In this document: in pieces, positions 9,306-18,888 of the stretch
Numbering within the stretch: position 1 is the stretch's first letter
Layout of the letters: every line of letters starts with the position of its first letter
Position numbers and translations under genes: made by a program
The notes under the pieces: generated by a model
Told to the model about the DNA's origin: nothing
Database searches by the model: none
Seen by the model: the letters and a program-made list of their open reading frames with translations, nothing else
From: Methanothrix sp.
GTDB lineage: Archaea; Halobacteriota; Methanosarcinia; Methanotrichales; Methanotrichaceae
Direction of reading: 5' to 3'
NCBI RefSeq assembly: GCF_030055635.1
Contig: NZ_JASFYM010000007.1
Coordinates: 1 to 64,000 of the forward strand
DNA: 64,000 nt

Positions 9306-9466
9306 AGAGAGCGTGTCTGGATGCTTTCCTGCCCGACAGCGAAGTTGACTCGCGATCAAAGAATAAAAGGATTACGCATAACAGGTCGTGTACTCGCACC
9401 ACCGAATGATCCTGCTGAAATTGACAGCTCTGGAAGAGCGATCCCATGAGATGCAGCCGGGCACAA

Positions 9467-9476
9467 GCTTAAAATA
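9467..9476 (+). promoter_or_regulatory. Candidate TATA box for the secreted protein gene
   Basis: GCTTAAAATACG-type AT-rich box in GC-rich surroundings. An archaeal start site about 25 nt downstream (near 9500) would leave a leader of 60-100 nt containing GGAGGT at 9555-9560. Inferred from position and composition only. Confidence 0.4.
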
Positions 9477-9563
9477 CGGATCTGTTCTATCAAGCATCGT
9501 GGATGATGGGGGAAAGGATGGCTTGGCCTGGCCTGCTGGGAGATTCAGGATGTAGGAGGTCGT

Positions 9564-10346
9564 GTGATCAGGCCTAAAAGCGAAAGGATCGGTATAGAGA
9601 TGAGAAAAAAGCTGGTATCCCTGTTGCTGCTCCTTGTGCTTCTCACCGGATTCTGCAGTGCTGCAAACTACATGTACGAGAAGTCGGTGGTGAAGGGCGT
9701 GGGATACAGGAACCTGGAGATCGTGATATCCACGCAGTACGGGTACAGCGGAGCAAAGCTCGTCGAGAAGCAGTCGGGAAGCGGCAACGTGAACTCGAGG
9801 ATAGAACTCGAGGCAGAGAGGCAGCTTAGCAGAAGCTACGATCCACTATACACTTCCTGTGACTACCCGACCGGCAGCGATTACCCGATGGACTACATCA
9901 ACTTCACATCAGAGCAGGATCTCGAGTACATGCCGGTGAGCTACCAGACGGGCACATACGATCAGAAATGGATCGACAAGCTTTGCGTCCAGAACTACAG
10001 GATCGGCGCTGTTGTGACAGAGATGTATACACATGCGGAGCATCTGCAGAAGAGCACGGAGATCAAGACTAGAGCATACGGATTCGCTAACGGATACGCT
10101 GATAATCTGGACAACTGCTGCACTGGAGTGCTTGAGGCCAACATCAACAGCAACGTGATCGGCGTCGCTCACATCGGATGGATGTCAAGAGAGCCAGAGG
10201 CACAGGATATAGTCAAGGGCAGGCACGTCGAGTACGGAAGGAGCATTGAGGATCTGACAGGAGTCTTCTCGATCGAGAAGTTCATCCAGCTCTGGGGCAA
10301 CTCGACATGCGGCGCGATAAGCGTCGACTGGCTGCCGTGCATCTAA
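9564..10346 (+). CDS. Secreted protein with signal peptide, unknown function
   Basis: About 260 residues. MRKKLVSLLLLLVLLTG (from residue 13) followed by FCSA is a classical signal peptide, so the mature protein of about 225 residues should lie outside the membrane. It has five to six cysteines (CDYPTG, LCVQ, NCCTG, TCG, PCI), suggesting disulfides, and many Tyr, Ser and Asn residues. GTG 9564 has GGAGGT close upstream; ATG 9600 would start directly at the signal peptide and is a good alternative. No family recognised. A hairpin terminator follows. Confidence 0.7.
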   Translation: MIRPKSERIGIEMRKKLVSLLLLLVLLTGFCSAANYMYEKSVVKGVGYRNLEIVISTQYGYSGAKLVEKQSGSGNVNSRIELEAERQLSRSYDPLYTSCDYPTGSDYPMDYINFTSEQDLEYMPVSYQTGTYDQKWIDKLCVQNYRIGAVVTEMYTHAEHLQKSTEIKTRAYGFANGYADNLDNCCTGVLEANINSNVIGVAHIGWMSREPEAQDIVKGRHVEYGRSIEDLTGVFSIEKFIQLWGNSTCGAISVDWLPCI

Positions 10347-10350
10347 AAAA

Positions 10351-10382
10351 GATCCCGCTTCCGCGGGGTCATGGCTTTTTCT
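10351..10382 (+). terminator. Hairpin terminator
   Basis: Stem GATCCCGC / GCGGGGTC (one G-U pair) with loop TTCC at 10351-10370, followed by a T-run at 10376-10380. It begins four bases after the stop codon of the secreted protein gene and could also serve the convergent ferritin transcript. Confidence 0.65.
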
Positions 10383-10444
10383 GCTTCTGCAGCGCGAAAA
10401 AATACATGGCCAAGAGGTTTGCCGCTTCTTAGTGAGCCGCGTCA

Positions 10445-10963
10445 TCACTCCTTCTCAGCAGGTGGTGTGAAGACCCTCTGTCCCAGCTCCTTATCGAGCA
10501 TGTAAAGCAGCCCAACGCCCCTCTCGCCCTGTATGAGCCTGAGCTTCTGGACGATCTCCTCCGCGTTTGCCTCCTCCTCGACCTGCTCGTTGACGAACCA
10601 CTGCAGCATGCTCTGCGTCGGATAATCCTTCACCTCGATTGCCAGGTCCAGGAGCGCATGGATGAGACCTGTGACCTTCTGCTCATGCGCATGTACCTCC
10701 TCAAATACCTTCAGCGGCGACTCCCACTCGCTCGGAGGCTCATCTATCTTCATAAGCTTCACCCTGCCGCCCCTGCTGATTATGTAGTCGTAGAACTTCA
10801 TCGCATGGAAGAGCTCCTCCTGGGCCTGTGCTCTCATCCAGTTCGCAAAACCCTTCAACCCTGTGGACTCGAAGTACCCCGACATCGAGAGGTAGAAGTA
10901 GGATGAGTACAGCTCCCAGTTGACCTGTTTATTGAGAGCTTCGAGCAGCCTCTCGTTTATCAT
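10445..10963 (-). CDS. Ferritin (non-heme)
   Basis: Iron-storage four-helix-bundle protein of about 172 residues. Ferroxidase ligands are visible in NWELYSSY (Glu), in [12 protein letters not shown] (Glu and His), and further Glu residues in VHAHEQK and NEQVEEE. I place the start at ATG 10963, preceded by GAGGGTG. A GTG two codons upstream overlaps the rubredoxin stop and is less likely. Rubredoxin lies immediately upstream with a two-base gap. A rubredoxin-ferritin pair suggests a role in iron handling and oxidative-stress defence. Confidence 0.92.
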   Translation of the reverse strand: MINERLLEALNKQVNWELYSSYFYLSMSGYFESTGLKGFANWMRAQAQEELFHAMKFYDYIISRGGRVKLMKIDEPPSEWESPLKVFEEVHAHEQKVTGLIHALLDLAIEVKDYPTQSMLQWFVNEQVEEEANAEEIVQKLRLIQGERGVGLLYMLDKELGQRVFTPPAEKE

Positions 10964-10965
10964 GA

Positions 10966-11124
10966 TCACACCCTCTCAAATGCATCCTTTGTCGCCCCAC
11001 ACTCCGGGCAGACCCAGTCATCAGGCAGCTTCTCAAATGGCGTTCCAGGCTCCACACCGTTATCCGGATCCCCCTTCTCAGGATCGTAGACGTAACCGCA
11101 GATAGTGCATCTGTATCTGTCCAA
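10966..11124 (-). CDS. Rubredoxin
   Basis: 52-residue iron-sulfur electron carrier. The sequence reads [18 protein letters not shown], then [13 protein letters not shown], giving both Cys-x2-Cys-Gly knuckles for a single Fe. It starts with TTG, well placed seven bases after GGAGGT. It is probably co-transcribed with ferritin two bases downstream and may supply electrons for peroxide or superoxide reduction or for ferritin iron release; the partner is inferred. Confidence 0.93.
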   Translation of the reverse strand: MDRYRCTICGYVYDPEKGDPDNGVEPGTPFEKLPDDWVCPECGATKDAFERV

Positions 11125-11196
11125 AACAATACCTCCACGAATTTTAGCGCATGCAAACTATTTGTGGTTTCCGGCAGCGATGAATTACACCTGGAG

Positions 11197-11304
11197 GTTC
11201 ATCTCCGCGAATTACCGGCGGTCTGGATTGAGTTGAGTTTTTGTGATCGTTATAGACCCTTTTTCCCATCAATCCACTAATTCGACGGGCTGTGACCCTC
11301 ATCT
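11197..11304 (+). repeat. Dispersed non-coding repeat, copy A (MITE-like)
   Basis: Roughly 105 bp that match 30571-30676. Shared blocks are TCATCTCCGCGAATTA at the left, GGATTGA next to it, and CAATCC(A/G)CTAATTC near the right. The ends are imperfect inverted repeats of each other around GAATTA and GGATTG. It lies upstream of rubredoxin and encodes no protein. Confidence 0.6.
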
Positions 11305-11612
11305 ATCAGACAGCCTGCACGCAGGGTGTGCCGGTTTGGCCCCGTATGATTGGTGCGATACAACCTGCCTGCATGGCGCTGAGCTGCAAGATATCCAATA
11401 GCAAGCATCAGCAGATCCAGCACTCCAGTCCGAGGTCCAGATTCCCATACCTTCGATCACAATCTGTTTATCTTCATAAGTTCAGATTGGCTCCAGCAGC
11501 AGAGGTCGTGTGTGATAAAGCGCTGAAGACCGATGGCACTTGCAGAGCATGCAGGCGGTGCCATCTCATTTACAGCACACGAGCTGCGCTGTGAAGATAA
11601 AAAGGTGTGCGC
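11305..11612. other. Intergenic region upstream of a lipoprotein gene
   Basis: About 300 bp with no credible gene. A TTTATCTTCATAAG box near 11469-11482 could be a promoter element for the downstream lipoprotein gene, which would then have a leader of about 105 nt. No structured RNA recognised. Confidence 0.4.
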
Positions 11613-12536
11613 ATGAAGATCATCACCAAGATACTTCTGGCTTTCACGCTTGTGGCTCTTTCAGGCTGCATCGGCCCATCTGGCGGGCCTGGAGCAGCTC
11701 CGAACTCGACCGCACTGATGGAAGATCTCCTTATGGCATCTGGTAACATCACCTCGTACAGGTTTGAGTCGTCGAAGATGACCACCGCGGAGTTTCTGAA
11801 CCTGACAGAGGGACGGGCCCTGGAGGACAGGCTCTCGTATCAGCTTAAAGAGAAAGGAGAGATATCAATCGAGAAGAACTCCTCACAGAGCATGCTCAGG
11901 GTATCGCAGGAGAGCTCGATGAGCTCTGAGAAGTACAGAAACCTGAGCATGTCGGCATCCAGGGAGTACTACATAGTAAACAGCACAAGATACGAGAGGG
12001 CCAATGGCAACTGGACGCGCCTGTTCATGCCGTACCCGGAGTACGAGCTGCTGCGTGAGAACAGGCTCTATCTGCAGCTGGACATCCTAAACAGATCACG
12101 TGCAGAGGTGATCGGCTCGGAGGCTGTGGACGGAACAGACTGCTGGAAGCTGAAGGTATCTCCTGAGAACAGCACAATCCGTGCTGCCGTGATCGCTCTT
12201 GAGGTCAGCGAGGTCCTGGGGCTGCCTGCTCAGATCCTTTTGGCGATGTTCAACACCACCGAGCTGGAGAGAAACAGCAGCATAGACTGGACCGCATGGG
12301 TCTCGAAGGAAGAAAAACATCTTGTAAAAAGAGAGGGTACTGTGAAGGCCAGCATCACCCCTGAGGTGCTGGGCATATCGTCTCCAGGTGTCAGGTTCGT
12401 GATAAACGTCAATGTGGAGGAGAGCATGAGGTTCTTCGATTACGACAGACCTCTTGAGATAGAGCTTCCTGATGAGGCGAGGAGCGCGGTGATGCTGATA
12501 CCTGTGGTCAACATCTCCGGTGTCTCGAATGGATGA
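11613..12536 (+). CDS. Lipoprotein, LppX/LolA-like fold suspected
   Basis: About 307 residues starting MKIITKILLAFTLVALSGC. The LSGC lipobox marks it as a lipid-anchored extracellular protein with mature N-terminal Cys near residue 19. A Gly/Pro/Ala/Asn linker follows, then a domain with repeated tyrosine-rich beta segments (SREYYIVNSTRYERANGNW) resembling prokaryotic LppX/LolA-type proteins. Many N-x-S/T sequons fit an archaeal surface glycoprotein. ATG 11613 is preceded by AAAGGTG. It overlaps the next HTH gene by eight bases. Confidence 0.7.
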   Translation: MKIITKILLAFTLVALSGCIGPSGGPGAAPNSTALMEDLLMASGNITSYRFESSKMTTAEFLNLTEGRALEDRLSYQLKEKGEISIEKNSSQSMLRVSQESSMSSEKYRNLSMSASREYYIVNSTRYERANGNWTRLFMPYPEYELLRENRLYLQLDILNRSRAEVIGSEAVDGTDCWKLKVSPENSTIRAAVIALEVSEVLGLPAQILLAMFNTTELERNSSIDWTAWVSKEEKHLVKREGTVKASITPEVLGISSPGVRFVINVNVEESMRFFDYDRPLEIELPDEARSAVMLIPVVNISGVSNG

Positions 12537-12978
12537 GACCGAGAGGCTTCTCCTCAAGGAGAAGCCCTGCCAGGCTCTCCTCGCGATCCTCGAGCTCGAT
12601 CAGGCCTATGCATCTCTCATCTCCAAGAGGATCGACTCGACGTTCGCCCACACGCTGCGGATACTCTCGCAGCTCGAGCAGGCAGGGCTTGTCTCCACCC
12701 GGACCGAGGGCAGGGTGAGGTACGTGGAGCTGACCGGCCCTGGAAGAAGGGCCGCTGAGGCGATCAGGATGCTCAGAGATGCGATAGAGGATGCATCAGA
12801 CGTGAAGAAGCGCATCAGAAGGATACAAGAGCTCATAGATGAAGCTGAAAGAGCTCAGGGCGACAGAGAGCTCCTTGCAGGACCGCTGCGCCGCGACCTC
12901 GCTCTGCTCAGATCAAGGTCATCCAAAGCTGAAATAGATCTCCTGGAGTCGAGGATACGCAGGATCGTCTCCAGGTGA
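12529..12978 (+). CDS. Winged-helix transcriptional regulator
   Basis: 149 residues. The first 80 form a winged helix: LLAILELDQAYASLISKRID, then THTLRILSQLEQ-like recognition helix (HTLRILSQLEQAGLV) and the wing TRTEGRVRYVELTGPGRRAAE. The C-terminal half is a charged helix likely to form a coiled coil. The start overlaps the end of the lipoprotein gene, so the two are coupled. The nickel/cobalt uptake genes follow 110 bp downstream, but regulation of them is only a guess. Confidence 0.75.
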   Translation: MDETERLLLKEKPCQALLAILELDQAYASLISKRIDSTFAHTLRILSQLEQAGLVSTRTEGRVRYVELTGPGRRAAEAIRMLRDAIEDASDVKKRIRRIQELIDEAERAQGDRELLAGPLRRDLALLRSRSSKAEIDLLESRIRRIVSR

Positions 12979-13049
12979 GGAAGCGGTATGAGGATTTTTG
13001 TAATATTATAAATTATTTTCATATTAGTTAGTATATCCATGCGAAATCA

Positions 13050-13057
13050 ATTTATAA
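13050..13057 (+). promoter_or_regulatory. TATA box before the metal-uptake genes
   Basis: AATTTATAAC lies about 30-38 bases before the ATG at 13088, giving a start site close to the start codon. The 50 bp upstream (12995-13040) are extremely AT-rich with the small palindrome TAATATTA. A metal-responsive operator is possible there but is not established. Confidence 0.5.
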
Positions 13058-13087
13058 CTAAAGGCGATATGACCATCTGGTGATTAT

Positions 13088-13777
13088 ATGCACATACCGG
13101 ATGGCTATCTCGGGCCATACACGATCGTGGCCACATGGCTCATAATGATCCCCATCTGGGTCTACTCTGCAAGGCGGCTTGGCAGGGAGCTGAGATCCAG
13201 ACAGGTCCCGTTACTGGCACTATCCGCTGCATTCTCATTTGTGATAATGATGTTCAATGTTCCCATACCCGGAGGCAGCACAGGACATGCTGTCGGCGGT
13301 GCGATAATCGGCATAGTCCTCGGTCCGTGGGCTGCTGTGATATCGATATCTGTAGCGCTTGTGCTTCAGGCACTTATGTTCGGGGACGGTGGGATAACAG
13401 CGATAGCTGCGAACTGCTTCAACATGGCTGTGCTGATGCCCTTCTCGGCGTACTATGTTTATAAGATAGTCAGTGGCAGCTCTGAAGTGACATCCGGAAG
13501 AAGGACGATCGCCGCAGCAATCGCGGGATACGTCTCGCTGACGCTGGCGGCTGCGATGACCGGATTCATGTTTGGCATACAGCCGCTTCTGCACAGGGAC
13601 GCGGCAGGCTATCCGCTCTACATGCCATACGGTCTCAACGTGGCGCTTCCTGCAATGATAATAGAGCACGTTTTCGGTTTCAGCTTCCTCGAGGCGATCG
13701 TGACCGCACTGATCTTCGCCTACGTCCAGAAAGCAGACCCATCCCTGCTCTCATATGGCAGGCCCTCAAGAGCATAG
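13088..13777 (+). CDS. cbiM: Cobalt/nickel ECF transporter substrate-binding component (CbiM/NikM)
   Basis: 229-residue membrane protein that captures Ni2+ or Co2+ in an energy-coupling-factor importer. It opens with MHIPDG, whose N-terminal Met-His chelates the metal and must be the true start. It also has PGGSTGHAVGG and MFGDGG, conserved in the family, and about six or seven TM helices. The partner CbiN/NikN-like gene follows after six bases, but no CbiQ or CbiO is adjacent. For a methanogen, nickel for F430 and CODH is a likely demand; the metal cannot be read from sequence. Confidence 0.92.
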   Translation: MHIPDGYLGPYTIVATWLIMIPIWVYSARRLGRELRSRQVPLLALSAAFSFVIMMFNVPIPGGSTGHAVGGAIIGIVLGPWAAVISISVALVLQALMFGDGGITAIAANCFNMAVLMPFSAYYVYKIVSGSSEVTSGRRTIAAAIAGYVSLTLAAAMTGFMFGIQPLLHRDAAGYPLYMPYGLNVALPAMIIEHVFGFSFLEAIVTALIFAYVQKADPSLLSYGRPSRA

Positions 13778-13789
13778 GAGGAGATGATC

Positions 13790-14110
13790 ATGGACAGGAC
13801 CATAAAAAAGATGATAGCAGCGCTTGCGGTTCTCACAGTGCTGGTGCCGCTTGGGCTGCTCGCCACCGGCGAGACCTTCGGCGAGTGGGGTCCGGATGAG
13901 GTCAGGGAGAAGCTCGGCTATGTCCCGCGCGGCATCGAGTCGCTGGGCTCCCTCTGGTCTGCGCCAATACCCGACTACTCATTCCCAGGCGCTGAGACAT
14001 TCGCAGAATCCGCTCTGGCTTACATCGCATCCGCGATAATAGGCGTTGTGATATGCGCAGGGCTGCTCTACATGATCGGCAAAAAGCTCACTGCAGGAAG
14101 ATCTGATTGA
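13790..14110 (+). CDS. PDGLE-domain protein, NikN/CbiN-like transporter component
   Basis: About 106 residues with TM helices near 6-27 and 75-98 flanking an extracytoplasmic loop. The loop carries GPDEVREKLG and APIPDYSFPG, the form of the PDGLE domain found as NikN or a CbiN counterpart in nickel/cobalt ECF transporters. The ATG at 13790 has GGAGGAG eight bases upstream; a nearer ATG at 13784 is too close to it. It forms a two-gene unit with cbiM. Confidence 0.82.
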   Translation: MDRTIKKMIAALAVLTVLVPLGLLATGETFGEWGPDEVREKLGYVPRGIESLGSLWSAPIPDYSFPGAETFAESALAYIASAIIGVVICAGLLYMIGKKLTAGRSD

Positions 14111-14131
14111 GGCCCGAGAAATCAGCTTGAT

Positions 14132-14180
14132 CCGGCAGTTATTTCAGCCCCAACTGCCGGCGCAGCCCAATTTTTGTTAA
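14132..14180. terminator. Hairpin terminator between convergent genes
   Basis: Perfect 9-bp stem CCGGCAGTT (14132-14140) / AACTGCCGG (14152-14160) with an 11-nt loop, followed by a T-run near 14172. It separates the metal-uptake pair from the convergent ilvC. Confidence 0.7.
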
Positions 14181-14209
14181 AAATAAAATCCCTGGCGGGA
14201 TCGGTGTGT

Positions 14210-15208
14210 CTATTTCTTCTCGCCCAGCCAGGGCATCATAGCTCTGAGCTCTGCTCCGACCTTCTCGATCAGATGCTCCGACTCCTGCTGCTCCAGAGCC
14301 TTCTTCACAGGCAGTCCAGCCTGGGACTCGAGTATCCACTCGCGGGCGAATTTCCCTGACTGAATCTCCTCGAGTATCTCCCACATCGCCTCCCTGGACT
14401 GCTCGTTGATTATCCTGTCTCCCCTGGTCAGACCGCCGTACTCTGCTGTGTTCGATACCGAGTTCCACATCTTCATGAGGCCTCCCTCATGGATGAGATC
14501 CGTTATGAGCTTGAGCTCATGGCATGCCTCGAAGTATGCGATCTCCGGCTGGTACCCAGCCTGCACCATGATCTCGAAGGCCGCCTTTATCATCGCTGTG
14601 ACTCCGCCGCAGAGATCGACCTGCTCCCCGAAGAGATCTGTCTCCGTCTCCTCTGCAAATGTGGTCTCCAAGACTCCTGCGCGTGTTCCGCCGATCCCCT
14701 TCGCATACGCCAGCGCGATCCTCTTCGCGCTCTTGGAGTAATCCTGCTTCACCGCGATGAGGCACGGAACACCCTTGCCCTCCAGGAACTGGCGGCGCAC
14801 GAGATCGCCCGGGCCTTTCGGCGCGACCATCACGACATCCACATACTCAGGGGGTATGATCTGGTTGAAGTGTATGTTAAAGCCATGAGAGAATCCCAGT
14901 ATGTTGCCCTCCTCGAGGTATGGCGCTATCTGCTCCCTGTAGATCTTCGGCTGGAGCTCGTCAGGAAGCAGTATCTGTATGAAATCCGCCTCCTTCGCCG
15001 CCTCTGGCACGGTCATGACCCTGATGCCATCTTTCTCAGCCCTCTTCCACGCGGGCGAGTCCTTCAGATCCGCGGCTATGACATCTAGCCCGGAATCCTT
15101 GAGATTTGCTCCCTGTGCATGCCCCTGATTGCCGTAGCCTATTATGGCTATCGTCTTGTCCTTCAGGACTCTAAGATCCGCATCCTTATCACGATATATT
15201 GTTGCCAA
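14210..15208 (-). CDS. ilvC: Ketol-acid reductoisomerase IlvC
   Basis: 332-residue class I KARI: isomerises and reduces 2-acetolactate or 2-aceto-2-hydroxybutyrate using NAD(P)H in valine and isoleucine synthesis. The Rossmann motif [10 protein letters not shown] lies near residue 25, and Mg-binding acidic residues occur in [12 protein letters not shown] and [16 protein letters not shown]. It is the last gene of cimA-ilvB-ilvH-ilvC, 12 bp after ilvH. Confidence 0.97.
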   Translation of the reverse strand: MATIYRDKDADLRVLKDKTIAIIGYGNQGHAQGANLKDSGLDVIAADLKDSPAWKRAEKDGIRVMTVPEAAKEADFIQILLPDELQPKIYREQIAPYLEEGNILGFSHGFNIHFNQIIPPEYVDVVMVAPKGPGDLVRRQFLEGKGVPCLIAVKQDYSKSAKRIALAYAKGIGGTRAGVLETTFAEETETDLFGEQVDLCGGVTAMIKAAFEIMVQAGYQPEIAYFEACHELKLITDLIHEGGLMKMWNSVSNTAEYGGLTRGDRIINEQSREAMWEILEEIQSGKFAREWILESQAGLPVKKALEQQESEHLIEKVGAELRAMMPWLGEKK

Positions 15209-15220
15209 AACAACTCCTCC

Positions 15221-15718
15221 TTATGGTCCAGCCTGGACCACCTTGCTTCCTCTGACCATGGAGACCTTGCCTGTCCTGGCCATCTCCTTGATCCCGAACT
15301 GGCGGAGCATCTGCTGCAGCGCATCGACCTTCTTCTCGTCCCCCGTGACCTCTATGATGAGGGATCTCGGGGAGACATCGATTATTCTGGCTCTGAATAC
15401 AGAGACGATCTGCATTATCTCCGATCGCGTATCCTTGTTCGCGCTGACCTTTATGATCGCAAGCTCGCGCTCCACCGACTCCTCAGGATCGAGCCTGCTC
15501 ACCCTTATGACATTGATCAGCTTGCTGAGCTGCTTCACGACCTGCTCCAGAACGACATCATCGCCCTCGACGGAGATGGTCATCCTGGAGTAGGCGGGAT
15601 TGTCAGTGGCACCAACCGAGAGGCTCTCTATGTTGAAGCCCCTCCTGCTGAACAGCCCGGAGATTCTGGTGAGAACCCCGGGCTTGTTCTCGACGATGAC
15701 TGCGATGGTGTGCTTCAT
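15221..15718 (-). CDS. ilvH: Acetolactate synthase small (regulatory) subunit IlvH
   Basis: 165 residues. The N-terminal ACT domain ([21 protein letters not shown], then NIESLSVG) mediates feedback by branched-chain amino acids, followed by the second ACT-like regulatory half ([17 protein letters not shown]). The start overlaps the ilvB stop by four bases (ATGA), as expected for stoichiometric subunits. Confidence 0.95.
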   Translation of the reverse strand: MKHTIAVIVENKPGVLTRISGLFSRRGFNIESLSVGATDNPAYSRMTISVEGDDVVLEQVVKQLSKLINVIRVSRLDPEESVERELAIIKVSANKDTRSEIMQIVSVFRARIIDVSPRSLIIEVTGDEKKVDALQQMLRQFGIKEMARTGKVSMVRGSKVVQAGP

Positions 15719-17388
15719 GAATCCAGCTCCAGTATCTCGCTAAGTGATGCTCCCGCCGGCACCATCGGCGATACCTTCTCGTCCCTGTGGACTATGAAGT
15801 CCATGACCGTGGGCCTGTCCGACGCAAGCCCCTCTTTGAGCACATCCTCGACCTCAGAGGGTTTCGTGGCTCGGAGACCGAGAGCGCCATATGCCTCAGC
15901 GACCTTGACGAAGTCGGGCACATCGCCGAGCGTCGTGTGCGAGTATCTCTTTCCGAAGAAGAGGGTCTGCCACTGCCTGACCATGCCCAGCACGCCGTTG
16001 TTCAGTATCGCGATCTTCACAGGTATATCATTGACAACAGCGGTCGCGAGCTCCTGGATGTTCATCTGGAAGCTCCCATCTCCGGCGATGTCGATAACCT
16101 CGCACTCCGGCCTCCCGATCTTCGCGCCGATCGCAGCCGGGAACCCGTAACCCATCGTGCCAAGCCCGCCGGAGGTTATGAACTTCCTGGGATCCCTGTG
16201 TTTGAAGAACTGCGCTGCCCACATCTGGTTCTGCCCGACCTCTGTAACTATTATCGCATCCGGGCACAGCTCGCATATCTTCTCGACAACAAACTGCGGC
16301 TTTATAACATTCTCGTCCCTGGTGTACCGCAGCGGGTACTCTCGCTTCCACATGAGGATCTTCTCGTTCCACTCCCCCCAGGGTTTCTGCTGAACATGCT
16401 TCAGAAGCTCTGCAAGAGCGATCCTGGCATCGCCGACTACCGGTATATCAACCCTCACGTTCTTGCCGATCTCAGCCGCATCCACATCGATGTGTATTAT
16501 CCTGGCCTTTGGTGCGAAGCTGGCGATCTTACCTGTGACGCGATCATCGAACCGTGCCCCAACCGCCAGAAGAACATCTGCCTCCTGGACTGCGAGGTTC
16601 GCGTACTTTGTGCCGTGCATCCCGAGCATTCCCAGGGATAGAGGATGATCCGTCGGGAAGCATCCCAGGCCCATGAGTGTTGTTGTAACAGGAGCGTTCA
16701 GGCGCGTGGCGAGCTGGAAGAGCTCCTCGTGCGCGTTCGCATACCTCACGCCCCCTCCGGCGTATATCACAGGCCGCTCCGCAGCCATCAGCGCCTCTGC
16801 GGCCCTTCTTATCTGGAGCTGGTGGACTTTCGTTGAGGGATTGTAGCCTGGAAGGTTTATCTCCGGATAATCGAACTCCAGCTCATCCACTGTTATGTCT
16901 CTTGGCAGATCTATCAGGACCGGCCCCGGCCTGCCGGTCCTCGCTATGTAGAATGCCTCTCTGAATACTCTTGGTATATCCCTGGAGCTCTTGATCAGGT
17001 AGTTGTGCTTTGTTATCGGCATGGTTATGCCGGTGATATCCGCCTCCTGGAACGCATCCTTTCCGATGAGGCCTGTGTTCACCTGTCCGGTCATTGCGAC
17101 GATCGGCACCGAGTCCATGTAGGCTGTGGCTATGCCTGTGACGAGGTTGGTTGCGCCAGGACCAGAGGTGGCCAGGCATACGCCTACCCTGCCAGTAGCC
17201 CTAGCGTACCCATCAGCTGCATGCGCAGCTGCCTGCTCATGCCTGACCAGTATGTGTCTCAGATCTGAGCTGTACAGCGCATCGTACAGCGGAAGCAGAA
17301 CTCCGCCGGGAAGGCCGAATATCACCTCTACGCCCTCCCGCCTGAGACACTCTATTATCGCCTCTGCTCCTGTCATCCTGACCATCAT
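15715..17388 (-). CDS. ilvB: Acetolactate synthase large (catalytic) subunit IlvB
   Basis: 557-residue thiamine-diphosphate enzyme condensing pyruvate with pyruvate or 2-oxobutyrate. The catalytic Glu is in [18 protein letters not shown] near residue 50, and the ThDP/Mg motif [15 protein letters not shown] lies near residue 440. Full length. It overlaps cimA upstream and ilvH downstream by four bases each, so all are translated from one message. Met1, Met2 or Met5 may start. Confidence 0.96.
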   Translation of the reverse strand: MMVRMTGAEAIIECLRREGVEVIFGLPGGVLLPLYDALYSSDLRHILVRHEQAAAHAADGYARATGRVGVCLATSGPGATNLVTGIATAYMDSVPIVAMTGQVNTGLIGKDAFQEADITGITMPITKHNYLIKSSRDIPRVFREAFYIARTGRPGPVLIDLPRDITVDELEFDYPEINLPGYNPSTKVHQLQIRRAAEALMAAERPVIYAGGGVRYANAHEELFQLATRLNAPVTTTLMGLGCFPTDHPLSLGMLGMHGTKYANLAVQEADVLLAVGARFDDRVTGKIASFAPKARIIHIDVDAAEIGKNVRVDIPVVGDARIALAELLKHVQQKPWGEWNEKILMWKREYPLRYTRDENVIKPQFVVEKICELCPDAIIVTEVGQNQMWAAQFFKHRDPRKFITSGGLGTMGYGFPAAIGAKIGRPECEVIDIAGDGSFQMNIQELATAVVNDIPVKIAILNNGVLGMVRQWQTLFFGKRYSHTTLGDVPDFVKVAEAYGALGLRATKPSEVEDVLKEGLASDRPTVMDFIVHRDEKVSPMVPAGASLSEILELDS

Positions 17389-18888
17389 CTATCCTCCAAA
17401 AGCATCAGCCTGTTTATACCTTCCAGAACAGCCTCGACAGAGGCCATTATTATATCGGCCCCCGCGCCCCTGGCTGTTATGCTCCTATCTCCTATAGCCA
17501 TCGTCACCCATACCTCGACCAGGGCATTTGTTCCGCCTGTTATGGCATCCACATGGTACTCCTCAAGCCGAATATCTGTTACGCCCGATATAGCCCTTCT
17601 GACGGCATTCACAGCAGCGTCCACAGGCCCGACCCCTGCGCCAGCCTCCAGCGTCTCCCTTCCATCCAGGATGAGCTTCACGCTCGCTGTGGGCGTCACC
17701 CTGTTCCCGCTGACCACTGTCAGCTCCTCCAGGATGACCCTGGGCTTCAGCTCTCTTGAGAGCACCGTATCGGCTATCGACTGCAGATCCGCATCCGAGA
17801 CCCGCTTGCCCTTATCGCCCAGCTCCTTGACCCTGCTCACGATCTCGTTCAGCTGGTCCTCGTTCACTGCGATCCCGAACTCCCGGAGGGCAAGCTCGAC
17901 CGCTGCTCTTCCGGACATCTTCCCGAGGACGATCCTCCTCTTCCTGCCGACCTGCTCCGGGCGCATCGGCTCATATGTGGATGTGTCCGCGATCAGACCG
18001 TGGACGTGTATGCCTGCCTCGTGCGTGAATGCGTTCTCCCCGACGATTGCCTTGTTCGGCGCCACAGGTATGCCGGTCTTCTTCGAGACAACTCTGGAGA
18101 TCTGATATAAAAGATTGCACTTTATGCCCGTCCTTATACCGTAAAGGTTCTCCAGGCACATCACGACCTCCTCCAGGCTGGTGTTGCCCGCGCGCTCGCC
18201 GATGCCGTTGATGGTGACATGCGCCTGCGCAGCGCCGTTCCTTAGAGCTGCCACAGTGTTCGCGGTGGCCATCCCGAAGTCGTCGTGGCAGTGGATGCTT
18301 ATGGGTTTGCCCAGAGACCTCAGGCGCTGAAATATCTCAGCAGTTCTCTCAGGGAGAAGCACTCCCACAGTGTCGCAGAAGCAAAGCCTGTCTGCTCCAG
18401 CCTCGATTGTGGCTCTGTAAATTGACTCAAGGTAATCGAGATCGGCTCTGCTCGCGTCCTCGCCGCTGAGCTCGACGATCAGTCCATGTGCCTTCGCGTA
18501 CTCGGTGGCCTCAACAGCCTTTCTGAGCACTGATTCCCTGTCGGATCTCAGCTTCCTCTCGATGTGAAGATCCGATACCGGAACGACAAGGTGCAGGGAA
18601 TCGATATCGCAATCAAGCGCAGCGTCGATGTCCTTTTGGTTTGCACGCGCAAAAGAGCAGATCTCGGCTTTAAGCCCTGCAGACGCGATGGCACGGATCG
18701 ATTCGCGCTCCCCATCAGAGGTTATTGCGGATCCTGCCTCGATCACATCAACGCCCAGTTCGTCCAAAAGCTGCGCGATGTGAAGCTTGTCATCTGCGCT
18801 CAGGGAGACCCCAGGTGTCTGTTCGCCATCACGCAGTGTGGTGTCGAGGAATCTTATCTCACCAGATAAAGCGATCCCACGCGTTCAT
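17385..18888 (-). CDS. cimA: (R)-citramalate synthase / 2-isopropylmalate synthase family, with disrupted 5' end
   Basis: HMGL-family enzyme condensing acetyl-CoA with a 2-oxo acid. The segment [21 protein letters not shown] and the stretch AEICSFARA...[10 protein letters not shown] resemble archaeal CimA (pyruvate to citramalate), which fits its position ahead of ilv[16 protein letters not shown] and the C-terminal LeuA dimer domain are present. Oddity: the essential [17 protein letters not shown] lies in frame upstream of the first TTG (18767), yet that frame has no ATG/GTG/TTG before a stop at 18885-18887. A well-placed ATG (18888, after GAGGGTGA) is one frame off and reads nine codons to TGA at 18861-18859. 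A +1 shift at TGG-T-GAG would join them. Confidence 0.88.

Larger units (their letters stand above)
9161..9563. other. Intergenic region between tRNA-Leu and a secreted-protein gene
   Basis: About 400 bp without a credible gene. It holds the tRNA upstream region, a strong inverted repeat (9261-9305, listed separately) and, at its right end, the TATA box and roughly 60 bp of leader for the next gene. Open frames across it lack family features. Confidence 0.5.

Noticed and set aside
11292-11594. 100-codon open frame on the plus strand
   Set aside because: Composition unlike genes here and no motif; overlaps the repeat end. Not called.
12985-13040. NikR-type operator upstream of the nickel/cobalt genes
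   Set aside because: A GTATGA and a TCATAT occur, but their spacing (27) does not match the known 16-base spacing, so it is only an AT-rich promoter region.
18859-18888. Classical amino-acid attenuator peptide before cimA
   Set aside because: The nine-codon frame (MNAWDRFIW) has one Ile and no run of Ile, Val or Leu codons, and no terminator hairpin follows, so attenuation is not supported.
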